Shown piece by piece: positions 38,512 through 51,907 of a stretch of DNA of 64,000 nucleotides (the first letter of the stretch is position 1; every line of letters begins with the position of its first letter). Source of the DNA: Taxillus chinensis (taxonomy: Eukaryota > Streptophyta > Magnoliopsida > Santalales > Loranthaceae); NCBI GenBank assembly GCA_023512835.1, contig CM042092.1:9734066-9798065 (forward strand). Direction: 5' to 3'. A program made the translations under genes and the position numbers. The notes beneath the pieces are model-generated. The model saw only the letters and a list, made by a program, of their open reading frames with translations. It was not told the DNA's origin and made no database searches.

Positions 38512-41500
38512 CACACCCACAAATACTTTTCCCTTTAAATACTTCAGTTACGTTTTCCATTACTTAACAAAATAATTAAAATAAATTAATTTATGTTAAC
38601 ATTATTTATATTAAATTATTTTAATTTTGTAATTTAAAATAAAAGATACATACATACATACATACATATATATATATAATAAGACCAATATCAAATATAA
38701 ATTGTTATTTCAATTTAATTTGAAATATGCGTATCATTTTTAGACCAAAAAACATATACTAAATAATACTTTCTTTTTTAATGTTTATAACTATTTTAGT
38801 AAGTAATAAATATATATTAGATTTTACATTCAATATTAATACTTGTGATATTGAATGTATGCATTTATATAATTAATAAAATAATGAATACAATGCAAAA
38901 AGCCAAAAAGCCACACATACCCAAAAGCCAAATGAGGAGCGAGTGTTAAAAGACGCTTTGAGAATTTGAGATCAAAACCATCCCCATAAACGTCGTGTAC
39001 GGACAAAACCTTCCGCTTCATAACCTAACAAATAGATTAATTAATTTTAATGGGCCAGGTCATTCTTTGACGTCATAAGATAGCGTCACATCACGTCTGA
39101 TTGTTTAGAAAATGGCGCCTCTGATATTATTTTGATTTTTTAAAGCGCTGTAATGTGGTATGATGATTGAATATTTAAATTGAATGAATACTACATTTGC
39201 AGTGCGTTCACGTCAAATCGGTATAAACAGTAACAGTAAATTTTTTTTTTCCCAAATCCATAAACATAGGATTAAATTATTTGAGTTTTTATTCTTTTAT
39301 AATCGATCAATATATTTTGAAAAAAAAAGGGTACGTGGGTCAGCGTTTTTATCTGCACTTGATCTTTCTGGTGGATAGTTCAAGTAAATCATATGATTGG
39401 AACACATGTAGATCAGTTTCGCCTTACTCTGGGCTCATTAGGAGAACAATTTCAGTTCTCGATTAGTTTGTGTAGGATTGTCCAAGTCTCATCTTCATCG
39501 TAGGTTTGAGATTAGCGGCGTACTCTTCGCATTGAACAGGTCTATACGTCTGAATTCCGAAGGGATTCTATCAATTTTCAACACGAACTGCCGTGGAGTC
39601 TATCCCATCCGCACCAGATATGCTTTCCGTCTTATTCCTCCGCAAGTAACGTATGCCTGTGTCACTTGGGAGACGCTCGCTAACACCATACTATTCGAGA
39701 GATGACAATAAACTATCATAAATAACATATATATTATCTAACATCATATTGTTTTAAAAAATTATACCACCAACTCAAACTAGAGTGTAATATATTAATT
39801 AAAATATATATTTAACAAATCCATAAATAAATACTCGCCCATTCCATTCCAAACTTGGAATCAGGCATGAAAATTCTGAATCCTTTTTTTTTTTTTATGG
39901 AAAACCATTGGCGCATGCAGATCGCTTCATAATTCTGTCTTTTCCTTTGCTTCAAATTTCTCTCCCTCCATCATTTTAACTCTAATTTTAAATTCCATTT
40001 TCTACATGCTAAGCTCAAGTTCGGCCAAAAAATAAAATATAAGAAAGTATGGGATGCCTATTAATTGGCAGAAGTGTATAGGACAGGTGCTAACTTTCGA
40101 ACCATCCAAGAAAAAAAGTTACTTTGTTTGGAGTGATGATCAAGCTTCCAAAATAATTCATGATGACGAGGCTAACCATAATATAATCATTTCGATGAAT
40201 CATACAGATTTGAATATTTGAATATGACGATTTTTTTCTCACACCATAATATAGGCCACGTGGATATATATTTTTACAAATGGTGTTTCAAAATGTTATT
40301 ATTTTTTATGAGTTTTGATTGCGTTGTAATTTGTTTAATTATAATTTAAAAATAATTTATGTTTGATAGGATAAGAAATATATTTTTTAAAAAATTATTT
40401 ATTTTAAAAAATTGAGTCCTACCAAAATATAGACAAATAGAATTTGATTGGCTCGCACAAAAAAATAGAAGATAAGTAAAAAATATAAAATAAAAAATTA
40501 TTTGAATTTTTCAACAGAATTATGTTTATATTTGAAAATAAAAAATAATTAAAACTATTTTTTTAAAATATCTATGGGGACTCATAATTTTTAGAAACTA
40601 CTTTTAAATTTATATTAATATTAAATTAAGATGTGCCCATTATTTTTAAAAATGGCACGCCAAAATTGGTGTGCAAAACAAACTGTATATGTTGCATAAT
40701 GTAATGACAATTCAATAAAAATAATATAAATACTATTATACAAATATAATATTATTTGCCGTTATATTTTTAACTTCCAATAAAGCTTTTCTAAAACCAA
40801 AATTTAATTAAAGGCTAAATTATATTATAATATCAATATTTTATAAAGAGAATATATTTACTTTCCTTTGCTGTGTCATTATATATTTTCTATTACTTTT
40901 TAAAAGTTAATTTAAGAAATTCTCCTAAACATTCCAACTTTTGAAATATTTTTGAATTTAAAATCTAAAAAAAGGGAATAGAGAGACTATAAACATCTCA
41001 AAAAATGTTGAGTTAAGTTTTATATGAAAAAACTAAATGTTGGACTGAGTTGAGAGCTACCTCCGTAGTTTCATACAATAATCTTACATTACATAGTGAT
41101 GTGTATGTGTTCAATCCGAATGTGTTTAATTTGATAAGGACATCAATAATTTAAGTGAGGGAGAAATGACACCCCAATCTCACATTGAAATATGTGAGGA
41201 ATTCTTTAAAACTTTTATTGTAAAGCCAGTGAATCTTAAAGTATCTAATTGACTAGTCCTTGCAAGTGTAGTTATATGTTATGATGGATCATAGATTGGG
41301 TGCAAAAACATTATGAAAGTCACACATCGTCTAAAATGACTAATCTTGATCTCTACAAAAGCCAACCAACACATCTTTAAAATTACATCAAAATCATCCA
41401 TTTTTTTTTGTAAACAAATCACACTGAAGATTAACACTTCTAAATGTTACTTTGTAAGCACGACACATGTTTTTTAATATCAAATTTCCACCTATCAATG

Positions 41501-43995
41501 ATGTAACTATCAAAGATAGATTAAGCAACTCTTATTTTAGTTTTAAGCCAACAACTATGGCGTGTGCAATAAAGGAGTGTGTGACACTAGTGTCTATCAA
41601 TATAGTACATATGATAGATAATAATGCTACCTCTGACTATTTAGGGTCAACACCCCCAAGCGTCACTTTACAAATACGACACATGTTCTCTAATATCAAA
41701 ATTCCACCCATTCAGTAATGGAACCATCAAAGATGGGTCGAGGGACTATTCTTTTAGTTTTAAGTCAACTACCGTGGCATGTACAATAAAGAGTGTGTGA
41801 CATCAGTGTCTATTATTATAGTACACATAATATGATAGATAATAATGGTACCTATAACCATTTAGGGTCCTTGTTCTAACTCATCCACCAGGTAGAATTC
41901 CAATATCTCTATTTACAATATGGCGTAAGTCCTCCCACACTTTACACTTTTGTTAGCATGCCCTACTCGAGCCTTGTTGAGTCTGCACCTCTTGCTAAGA
42001 TTGTTGTGTAAACCTATGCTGACTATACCCACCTCTGGTTCTATGGATGTGGTCCTGCCATGCTGGTTGAGTTGGATTTAGGACACATCCTTTCTAGGTG
42101 GCCCTATTTTCCATATGAAGCATATTATACTCTTTCTTCTATAGTCCTTCTCCTTATATCGTGGTAGTCCACAATTCTCCTATTATCCTTAAATTAGCTT
42201 TTTTAGCAATTTTTTCTTTGAGTTTGTTTGGATTAACAACAATTATGAAATATTTGATCATTGCTATTAATATCTTATAGCTTATGCACTACATTAGTTT
42301 GATTTTGAAATGATCAAAACTATAGATTAATAAAATATAATCCCCCTGCGAAACAAAGTTTGGCAACATAAAGCATAGTTTTAGAAAAATAAAAAATAAT
42401 CTCAAAAACACAGAACCATGGTTCAAAAGGAAAACTAAATACCCACTTTGGGTGTATTTGATTTTCAAACCAATATATGATTTAAAATAATGTTTAATAA
42501 ATTTATGTTTTAGTCTTAAAAATAAGTTTTGTTTTGTATGGTAAAAGCCATAGTTTATTTGATTTTGAAAGGTCAAAGCCATTCTTTGATAAAATAAAAG
42601 TTTTTCTTGTATTTACAAATTAAATAAAGTTTTACTACCTGAATATGATTTTGGAAAAAGAAAAAATCAATCCCAATACACAAAATCATAATTTTGGACT
42701 AAAATTAAGATTTGTTCTACAAATTTCAAATCTAAACATCTATTTTATTTTCAAAAATTACTTATTCAATTTATATATACTATTAAAATTTATCATGAAG
42801 TGAGAATGTGTATGCTGTGGAAATTTATTTATGTATATAAAATATAAGGTATTGTAAGTATAAAAATAATATGTGCAACGGATTGACAATATCATTCTAA
42901 AATCATGACTGGTGTGTGGTGAATGGTAATTGATTGAAAAATTTATTATTTTTCATCTGTTAATATGGTATGTTGGTGTAGCATTAAAATTACCTATCAG
43001 TAAGTAATCCAGTAATACATAATATTACTCTTTTACGTATACTTTTTTAAATATATTTTATATAAAGTTTAGCACTAGACTCATATTATTTTTAAGTTAA
43101 TCGTGCAGTAGTTAAAAATGCATAATACGTAATTGTAGGTATATATTTAAGTTGGAGCATTTTTTTAAAATTTAGTGTATTGAAATGACTATGCGGTCAA
43201 ATGCTTTATTATTAAATTAATTTTATTCGTCTAGGAGATTGCCGTTTATTTCGAATTTTGAGAATTTTTATGGTTAAAAATCTAATTAGCCATTGTTTAG
43301 CCTCACGGGGCAGCGAGGTGTAAATGCCCACTCATGTAATAAAAAATAAAAAATTATAATATTTTTTCTTAAAATAAGGGCCATCGTTTATCTTGCCAAA
43401 TTTTGATGTCTGGCCAATGATGCCTGTTTTGACGTCACTTTCCCGAGAGACAAGTGCGGCATTAGAAATTTAGAATTAGCCAATTAGGGGTTAGTGAATG
43501 AGACAAAATAGATAGGAAAAAAATGTCTGACTAAATAAAGCTTAGGCCAATTACAATTCAACTGCATAGAAATTATTTAAGAATACGTTTCATTTTTATG
43601 GTGCAAGGGTAAATACCACTTTAATTAATTATTAAAGTAAAGGGCATTCCAGAACCATATATTTATTTAATTTAGAAGGTTTTTGTTTTTTGTTTGTTTG
43701 TTTTTTTTTTTTTGGAAGAAATCGGTTTCGATTTCACGCGCTCAACGTGAGAGTGAGGATTTGATTGCTTTTACAACGTTTGACATGTAGTAGAAAGTGA
43801 AAACTCGCGGTCTGGACTTTCCAAGGTTGCCGAACCAGCGTGACAATTTTTTAAGGAAAAAAGAAAAAAGAAAAAGGCAATAGTAGACACCAGCAGGACT
43901 AGCAGTGGAAGTAACAGTAACAGGGGTTAGAATATAGGAGCACTAGGCACAGCGAATGATGTGGAAAACACAAATGTTCCATTCTGTCTGGTATT
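38512..43995. other. Spacer upstream of HB8
   Basis: No supported gene. It holds a CATA tract at about 38648-38668, a less AT-rich island at about 39350-39720 with unrecognised ORFs, a tandem duplication (41440-41870), and long AT-rich stretches at 40200-41050 and 42200-43400. The distal HB8 promoter must lie in the last kilobases, but no specific element could be assigned. Confidence 0.4.
41440..41870 (+). repeat. Direct tandem duplication, unit about 216 bp
   Basis: CGACACATGTT...TAATATCAAA at 41461 recurs at 41677. The shared order continues: TTTTAGTTTTAAG, GGCGTGTGCAATAAAG or GGCATGTACAATAAAG, GTGTGTGACA, GATAGATAATAATG, ATTTAGGGTC. The copies differ by scattered substitutions and small indels. 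No ORF spans both. Confidence 0.85.
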
Positions 43996-43998
43996 TGG

Positions 43999-44000
<2 letters not shown>

Positions 44001-44037
<37 letters not shown>

Positions 44038-44050
44038 CTCTCTGTCTCTC
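44001..44050. repeat. (TC)n tract in HB8 promoter/leader
   Basis: About 17 TC units from 44001, interrupted once by CGC, then a short CA tract to about 44065. It lies about 600 bp upstream of the HB8 start codon. Confidence 0.9.
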
Positions 44051-44220
44051 ACACACACACACCCACCCCCACAACATCCCTAATGCAATCTATATATGTG
44101 TGTGTTAATTACCTCTAATGCTTGGATTTCAATTCACATTTCACAGACCCATTTCAGAGCCACCACATATATGCCTCGACACCTCTGAGGTAAATCCGAA
44201 GGCATTAAGGACATACACGC

Positions 44221-44221
<1 letters not shown>

Positions 44222-44269
<48 letters not shown>
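44222..44269. repeat. (AT)n(AG)n tract in HB8 5' leader
   Basis: About 8 AT units followed by about 16 AG units. It lies within an upstream 115-codon frame (44118-44465), likely in the long 5' leader of the gene. Confidence 0.9.
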
Positions 44270-44270
<1 letters not shown>

Positions 44271-44643
44271 GGAGGAGTTTTCAAGTGTTTGGATATACCA
44301 AAAGCAAACCACAATAGGACCCGGAGAGTCTTCTTTGTGATTTCTCCGCAGTGGAAACGTGTTTGGGGTGCTTTGAATGGTTCGTCCGCAGATGGGTATT
44401 GTTCTGTGAAGCTGACAACTACGTTGACGTTAGTAGTGTTCCATTTCAACGCCTGCTATATTTGAATCAAGCACTATAGCGTTTCCGAGTCTTCATCGGA
44501 TTCAAAGATTTGAATTTGGGTTAAGTGATGGATGTGTGATCAGAGTAAATGGTGAAGGACCAGATCGCTTTGGTCTGATTCGGGTCGTGGTTGTGCTGTT
44601 GCATTTGATCATTGGGAGAGCTCAGCTCAGCTCAGCTTTCGCC

Positions 44644-47600
44644 ATGATGGCTGTGACTTCTTCATCCTGCAACAGCAAGGACTCATCAAAATTGGCCATG
44701 GACAATGGAAAATATGTGCGGTACACGCCCGAGCAGGTGGAGGCACTTGAGAGGCTCTATCATGAGTGCCCAAAACCAAGCTCGCTTCGCCGCCAACAAC
44801 TCATTCGGGAGTGCCCCATACTCTCCAACATCGAGCCCAAGCAAATCAAAGTTTGGTTCCAGAACCGAAGGTATCGTGTGATTTTTTTTGTTTAATTTAA
44901 AGAAATGTTTCTTTTGTTGGTTACTCATGTTCTGAGGTAATTAATATTCAGGTGGTTTCTGTCGTAAACCCATGAGAAGATATGAAAAAAAGAGGGTTTC
45001 TGAATTTCGTATACGTACTTAGTTTTAGTTGACATGACATGTATATTGTAATTGGCTTGGCTTATAAATTTAAATTAATTATATAAAAAAAGGTTGACAT
45101 GCTATATATGTTTCATGCAGATGTAGGGAAAAACAAAGGAAGGAGGCTTCGCGGCTGCAAGCCGTGAATCGGAAGCTCACAGCGATGAATAAGCTTCTGA
45201 TGGAGGAGAATGATAGGTTGCAGAAGCAGGTGTCTCAGCTGGTTTGTGAAAATGGTTACTTTCGCCAGCATACTCAGAATGTAAGGAACCAAGCTACCTC
45301 CATTCCTACGTTCCATCATCTCTGTTCAACAGCACACTCAAACAAAAACAAAAACAAAACAAAACATAATTTTAAAAAAACAAAACAACACAAAAACTAG
45401 TCTAGGAATTTATTTTCGTTCATTTTGAATCTGTGCAGAGAGATTCGTGAATTTAACTTTTCTGGTGTTTCCCATTTTTCCTCTGACACCTATAGGAATA
45501 GTTCATAGGCCGTGCACTTGAGTACAACCCCGTCTTTCATTGTTTTCATTGCTTCTGGAATTGTGGGTATTAAGGCCATATTTATGTTTATCATCCGTAA
45601 TAGCAGACGAACCTTGCGACGACAGACACAAGCTGCGACTCGGTCGTGACTAGTGGCCAACAACACTTGACTCCTCAGCATCCACCGAGAGATGCCAGCC
45701 CTGCCGGGTTAGGGATTTTCTCAGTGTTATTCCCCCACAATTTGTATTCTTATTCCGTTTCCATGGATTTTGTTTGTAAGAGTTTAATTTACTATGTTTT
45801 CTGTAGGCTTCTGTCCATTGCAGAGGAGACTCTAGCAGAATTTATCCAGAAGGCCACTGGAACCGCTGTGGAGTGGGTCCAAATGCCTGGGATGAAGGTG
45901 ACCTCCCTTCACACATTAATTGAATAAACATAGTACTTTACTCTTTGATGATGTATGTGCACATATCATGTAAAAGTAAAACCAGCCTTGATCCTAATTT
46001 CATGTTTGATCTGTATAGCCTGGTCCGGATTCCATTGGAATCGTTGCTATTTCTCACGGTTGCACGGGTGTGGCAGCCCGTGCTTGCGGCCTTGTAGGTC
46101 TGGAACCCACAAGAGTAAGTCCTCTCCTCTCCTCTCCCTTCGGTTGGTATTAAGAGTTCATTTTAGTATGTATTGGATGAGGAAATGAGAGATGATGTTT
46201 CCCATGCAGGCTTCGGAAATCCTCAAAGATCTGCCCTCATGGTATCGTGATTGTCGTACTGTGGATGTTTTAAATGCCATGCCCACTGCAAACGGTGGAA
46301 CCATTGAACTGCTGTACATGCAGGTATGTGGTGTTCGTTTTTCAGGCCATTCTTCCGTGTTGTCATACCAACCAAGTTACACTTGCTTAACAAACCTTGG
46401 TATTGTACCCCTCTGTGTATTCACAGCTCTATGCACCTACAACTTTGGCCTCAGCTCGTGACTTTTGGGTGCTGCGCTTTACGTCTGCTTTGGAAGACGG
46501 CAGTCTTGTGGTATCCAATTTTCGAACCTTCTGATGTTATTTCCAAAACTATGTAAAGGTATCATTTGTTATCATCATGTAAGTTTCTATCAAGATTCTC
46601 ATTTTTTCTATGTATGCACTTTCAGGTCTGTGAAAGGTCGCTTAACAACACCCAGAATGGTCCTAGCATGCCACAGGTGCCAAACTTTGTAAGAGCTGAT
46701 ATGATGCCGAGTGGATATCTGATAAGGCCTTGTGAAGGGGGCGGATCGATCATTCATATTGTCGACCATGTATATTTAGAGGTACCTAACTCAATTTGAT
46801 TTGCATGGTGGTGAGAGGGACTCCTCCTGATTAGCTAACAACATTTATATCCTTCACGCTTTTGGGTAGCCCTGTAGTGTTCCTGAAGTATTGCGCCCAC
46901 TTTATGAGTCGTCGACCTTGCTTGCTCAGAAGACAACTATGGCGGTATGAATATCCCAGTACTCCCCTTTTATATAGCTCATGTAATAGATTTTTCTCGA
47001 TGCTATGAATTGATTTATAACTAGAAAATGAGGCATGGTTTTAGTATATAATATCTAGTACTCCTTTTTACTTCGTTGTTTCTGTTCAGGCTTTGCGCCA
47101 CTTAAGGCAGATTTCTCAAGAGGTGTCTCAGCCACCTACTTCCACTAGCTGGGGGAGAAGACCCGCAGCTTTGCGTGCTCTAAGCCAGAGATTGTGCAAG
47201 TACGTTTGTGCAATTCTGGCATCCTATCCCTGAAGCTGTGAATGGGTTCAGAACTTTTGGATTCAAGGTTTTAACAAATTTATTTGTGCAGGGGTTTTAA
47301 TGAAGCTGTGAATGGGTTTGCGGATGAGGGTTGGTCTATGATGGAGAGTGATGGGGTGGATGATGTCACCCTTCTTGTGAATTTGTCTCCTGCAAAAATG
47401 ATGGGAGTGAATCCTGCATATGCCAGTGGGTTTCCATCTATGAGCAATGCAGTGCTATGTGCCAAAGCATCCATGTTGTTACAGGTTTGTGGTGGAGTTA
47501 AGAGGATTAAAGTATTCCCAAATTGAATTATGGCTATAGAAGTGAGCCGCCATAAGCTAGTCTTACCATTTAGGCTTTTCCTTGCAGAATGTGCCACCTG

Positions 47601-49426
47601 CAATACTACTCAGGTTTTTGAGGGAACATCGATTAGAATGGGCCGACAGCAGTATTGATGCTTACTCTGCTGCTGCTGTAAAAGCTGGACCTTGTAGCTT
47701 ACCAGGGCCAAGAACTGGAGGCTTTGGAGGCCAAGTTATTCTTCCACTCGCTCAGACAATTGAGCATGAAGAGGTAAAGCTTGAATACCTATCTTTTGCT
47801 ATATCCATGAAAAAAAAAATTATCATGCAGAATCTTTCTATAATTTTATGATTATTTTTTTTTGGTTTTAAATAGTTTATGGAAGTGGTCAAGCTTGAAA
47901 ATGTTGGGCATTATCAGGACATGTTTGTGCCAGCAGACGTGTTCCTTCTGCAAGTAAGTAATTTTTGAATTGGGTTATTCAAAGCAATTAATGTTTGAAC
48001 ATTTAAGGTTATGTTTTGTGGTTGATCTTATTTCTCAGCTATGCAGTGGAGTGGATGAAAATGCAGTTGGCACCTGCTCTGAGCTTATCTTTGCTCCAAT
48101 TGATGCCTCGTTCTCCGATGAAGCGCCTCTCCTACCATCCGGTTTTCGCATTATCCCTCTTGATTCCAAGGCGGTTAGTGCAGATAGATAGATCCCCATC
48201 GCTAAAATGTAAATGCTAGTCCTTTCTATCAGACATTTATATATAAAAAAAAACAATTGGATATTTCCTTCCATGCAGGATGCATCCAGTCCAAACCGCA
48301 CGCTCGACCTTGCTTCTGCACTTGAGGTTGGCTCTGCTGGAAACAGAACAACCAGTGATCCCAGCCATCGTTTGAGCACCAAATCGGTAATGACCATAGC
48401 CTTCCAGTTTGCATTTGAGATGCACCTTCAAGAGGATGTAGCATCCATGGCCCGGCAGTATGTCCGCAGTGTTATTTCATCGGTACAGAGGGTAGCCTTG
48501 GCACTATCCCCTTCACTCCTGGGTTCTCAACCCGGCTTTTGGCCACCTCCTGGCACTCCTGAGCCACACACCCTCGCACGTTGGATCTGCAGCAGCTACA
48601 GGTATGCTAACAATTAAATCTTCTTGTATCATTCATATAGAAGACGTTATTAGCATAGGATGCTTAGTGCCAAGATTTGTTTCCAAGTCTAATTTTAAGT
48701 CTTGAATATGCAGGTGCTTTTTGGGCATGGAGTTACTAAAGCCCAGCAATGAAAGCACCGAGAACATCCTCAAAACACTATGGCATCACTCTGATGCCGT
48801 CTTATGCTGCTCTCTTAAGGTATTATTCGTCTTTCTGAATGCCCAATTTTCCTTTTAACTTTTAATTTGTAACAGAACATAATATAAAACCTGACACACT
48901 GCACGTTACGGTTAATAGTTACTGACAGGCTATTCATGTTATTGAAATGTTGTTATGTCGTCACACTGCCTTGACCTTGAGTTGAAATAATGTTGACCTG
49001 TTGCTCTCTGGTATGCAGGCAATGCCCATTTTTACATTTGCCAATCAGGCAGGACTTGACATGCTTGAGACAACGTTGGTTGCGCTTCAAGACATCGCAC
49101 TTGAGAAGATTTTCGATGACAATGGAAGAAAGGCTCTCTGCTCCGAATTCCCACAGATACTTCAACAGGTTTGTTTCCTCTGTGTCTGTTTTGAGTAACT
49201 TAATCCGCATTCAATGCTTGTTTCTTTTGACACTAACACAGATGGTGGACATGTTTCTCTTTGAATGTGGGTAAAACAGGGTTTCACTTGTCTTCAAGGG
49301 GGTATCTGCGTGTCAAGCATGGGGAGGCCAATTTCCTACGAGAGAGCGGTAGCGTGGAAGGTGTTGAACGAAGACGAAACCCCTCACTGCATCTGCTTCA
49401 TGTTCATCAACTGGTCTTTTGTTTAA
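44644..49426 (+). CDS. HB8: Class III HD-ZIP transcription factor, HB8 type
   Basis: Eighteen intact exons: 44644-44870, 45121-45280, 45607-45707, 45807-45897, 46019-46114, 46210-46323, 46427-46510, 46626-46781, 46870-46944, 47090-47199, 47292-47484, 47588-47773, 47876-47953, 48039-48173, 48279-48601, 48714-48819, 49019-49168, 49280-49426. They give 843 residues (ATHB-8 has about 833). Order: homeodomain (about 23-83, VWFQNRRCREKQRKEASRL), leucine zipper (about 86-125), START domain from about 165 (FVRADMMPSGYLIRPCEGGG inside), C-terminal MEKHLA (ANQAGLDMLETTLVALQD to FINWSFV). HB8-type features are ERSLNNTQNGPSMP, SDGVDDVTLLVN and EEFMEVVKLENVGHYQ. The family binds DNA as homodimers in the nucleus; HB8 acts in procambium and xylem. 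START MMAVTSS fits family starts, although an in-frame ATG at 44536 is open. The miR165/166 site is split by intron 4. Exon 3 has a NAGNAG acceptor (45604 or 45607). Confidence 0.96.
45887..46028 (+). promoter_or_regulatory. miR165/166 target site split by HB8 intron 4
   Basis: The end of exon 4 (CTGGGATGAAG, 45887-45897) and the start of exon 5 (CCTGGTCCGG, 46019-46028) join on splicing to the canonical 21-nt miR165/166 complementary site at the start of the START domain. In class III HD-ZIP genes this site directs mRNA cleavage and sets adaxial and vascular expression limits. It is complete only in spliced RNA. Confidence 0.93.
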
Positions 49427-51907
49427 TCCACTCAACAAGAGCATATTTAGATTACGTACGAAAGAGAGAAGGGAAAAAAAAGGATAATCTTTTTTCATTT
49501 TTTAAATAGTTTTCTTCCTATTTTTGGTATCCAATGTCCTGCGATGCTTCGTTGCAGCTATATTAGTAAACTGCACACCAGAAGAAGAATAGGGTCTAGT
49601 TTTTTTTTTTTTTTAGTTGCCCACTCTTATTTATTTTTGAATCTATACAGAGTAATGGCTGATTTTCCCTGTTTTGAGACCGCTTGAGTTATGTTTAGTC
49701 GTTCACTTTTTTTTGGCAAAGAGCCACAATGCTTTATGGGTTCAAATTCAATCAATGGCCGCAACAATGGGAGTTCCGAAATTTCGTACTCGAAACCAAA
49801 CAGAGCATTTTGCATGATTTTGTAATTCCCAAGTTTTTGGCATGATTTTGTAGTTTATATATATATATATATATATATATCAAAATAGCATTGTTTTGAT
49901 ATTGATGGTGACACACATTGCTAGGAAGAAAGTGAAAACTGAATATTATTTGAGAAATGTTACCTACAAGCCTATTGTTCTAATTAACAAGTGAGACTTA
50001 TAAAAGAGACTTACAGATTTTTTTCATTAATTATATAACAAATTTATTGACTTGAAGCCCGTGTAATTGGAGGTGTCAATTTAGAAATTCCTAGCGTAAT
50101 CTTTGAATTGCATTTTTGTGGGTGTCAATTTAGGGAGATCATAGGCTTGCATTGCGCTTTTGAAAATTGTAAATGAAAATTTACGACAAGGAAGAAAAAA
50201 ACCAAAAAAAAAAAACCAAGTAAGTTTGCCAATAACTTACTTGTGTTTATTTTATCAAAAACGATTTTACCCTATCTTACTTTAGAATGTGTGACAATTA
50301 TTTAAAGTGGTCTATTTTTAGAGCCCAGGTGCGAGAAGAATCTATAAATAGTCATATTTTTCTTGTTGAGAGACATGTCATCAAAGTATCGAAACCATGT
50401 CCCATGTTCTTGTCTCTTTAATTTCTTGTATGCGATTTTTATGAATTGTGAAAAGAAGTGATACTAGATCAATTAAGAAACTATTGATAGACATTGAAAA
50501 AAAAAGATAATAAAAAACACACAATAATATAATTTTTTATGTTACGTTCCGAACAATGTGGTGATGGCGGGCGTCTGTCAAGTGATGCAGGTGCATGTTA
50601 TTTGAGAAGGAACAAGGCGAAAAGTGTAGCTAGTATGAACGGGAAAGATTCAACGGCAGTTCGTGCGAGAGATCGATGGAGCCCTTTTGAAGTTCAGACG
50701 TATCGATCCAGATTAAATGTGGAGAGTACACCGCTAGTCAAGGACTTGACGAAGAAGAAGAGATTTGACCATTCCTACACATATTTGTCGAGAACTGAAC
50801 CATTCTCCTGATGAGCCTAAAACGAAGGAAACCAATTTACATGTGTCCCAAACGGTATGGCTTACTCGGAGCATCCATCCGGGTGACCGAGTACCGCACG
50901 GTTGAAAACCTTGATCTTGTGATAGAGAAAACTTATATTAGAACAAAATATCAATTACAAGTTTTAATACTAGAGCCTTTGCTCTACAATTTCTAAAATC
51001 GTTGCTAATTGTCCCAAACGACTCTAAAATATTCACTCGAACTTAAAAAGGCTTACTTAGTTCATGTAAATTTTACTAAGTGACTAAGTGCTTTGGGGTT
51101 AGCTCGTCGTAAATCTAATTCCGTGACATTTAGCTCTTAAAAAATGAAAAATAAATTTAGTGAAAAAGAAAAATAAGGGGTCTCTATTCATTAGGCACCT
51201 ATGTCTCCATGAAAAACAGCTTTGGACGTTCCACGGGGCAACCGGTGTGATAGATGGCAAAAATTTAACGATCTTGGGTGCAATCGGCATTTATCCATTT
51301 TGGGACCTTTGGGTGGGTACAATAAAAATGCTCAACGCACCAATAAAATTATGAGAAAAGTGACCTTTAGATGCACCGACGATGGGAAAGCATGCTGTTT
51401 GTAACTATCCAAGACAATTTACACTAAAAACTTAAAGCAAACCAACACTGTTTGATTAACAGCAATTCGAAGAATACCGAGGCTTCCTGAAGAGTTTTGC
51501 TCGTTTAAGTTTCAACACTAGGCCCTCAGAGACATACACACACACACACATATATACATACACATCATTTGTAAATTTGCTTAAGTTTGGAATTATCAAA
51601 AGAGGGAAGCAGGGAACAGGAGTTAACATGCACAACAGAAAAGGACTAAAGAGGCTCGTTCTTTCAAACTTCATTTTCGTCTAAACAACTGTTCGTGTTA
51701 TACAAAAATAAGAATTTTTTAAAAAACTCCCCAAACACTAAAGAGGTTTAAAACAACTCTCAATTGAATCCCAAAGACTTAGATGCAGTATGAATTGCAC
51801 TTCAAATGTATGTGCGTGTACCCCAGTGTAGCCCAATAGCATCGCTTGGGTATGCAACAATGTTGAGGGTTTAGTTTTCTTTTCTTTTTCTTCTTTCTTT
51901 TGTGGGT
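49427..51907. other. HB8 3' UTR and spacer before BLOS1
   Basis: The 3' UTR probably runs through about 49600, since this part was copied with the exons to 54.6-55.5 kb. Later contents are an AT tract (49857-49880), an unrecognised 90-codon ORF (50539-50811) in a less AT-rich patch, and a CA tract at about 51537-51550. Confidence 0.5.

Noticed and set aside
48953..49210. 85-codon ORF on the minus strand repeated at 54848-55105
   Set aside because: It is antisense to HB8 exon 17 and is conserved between copies only because the DNA is duplicated.
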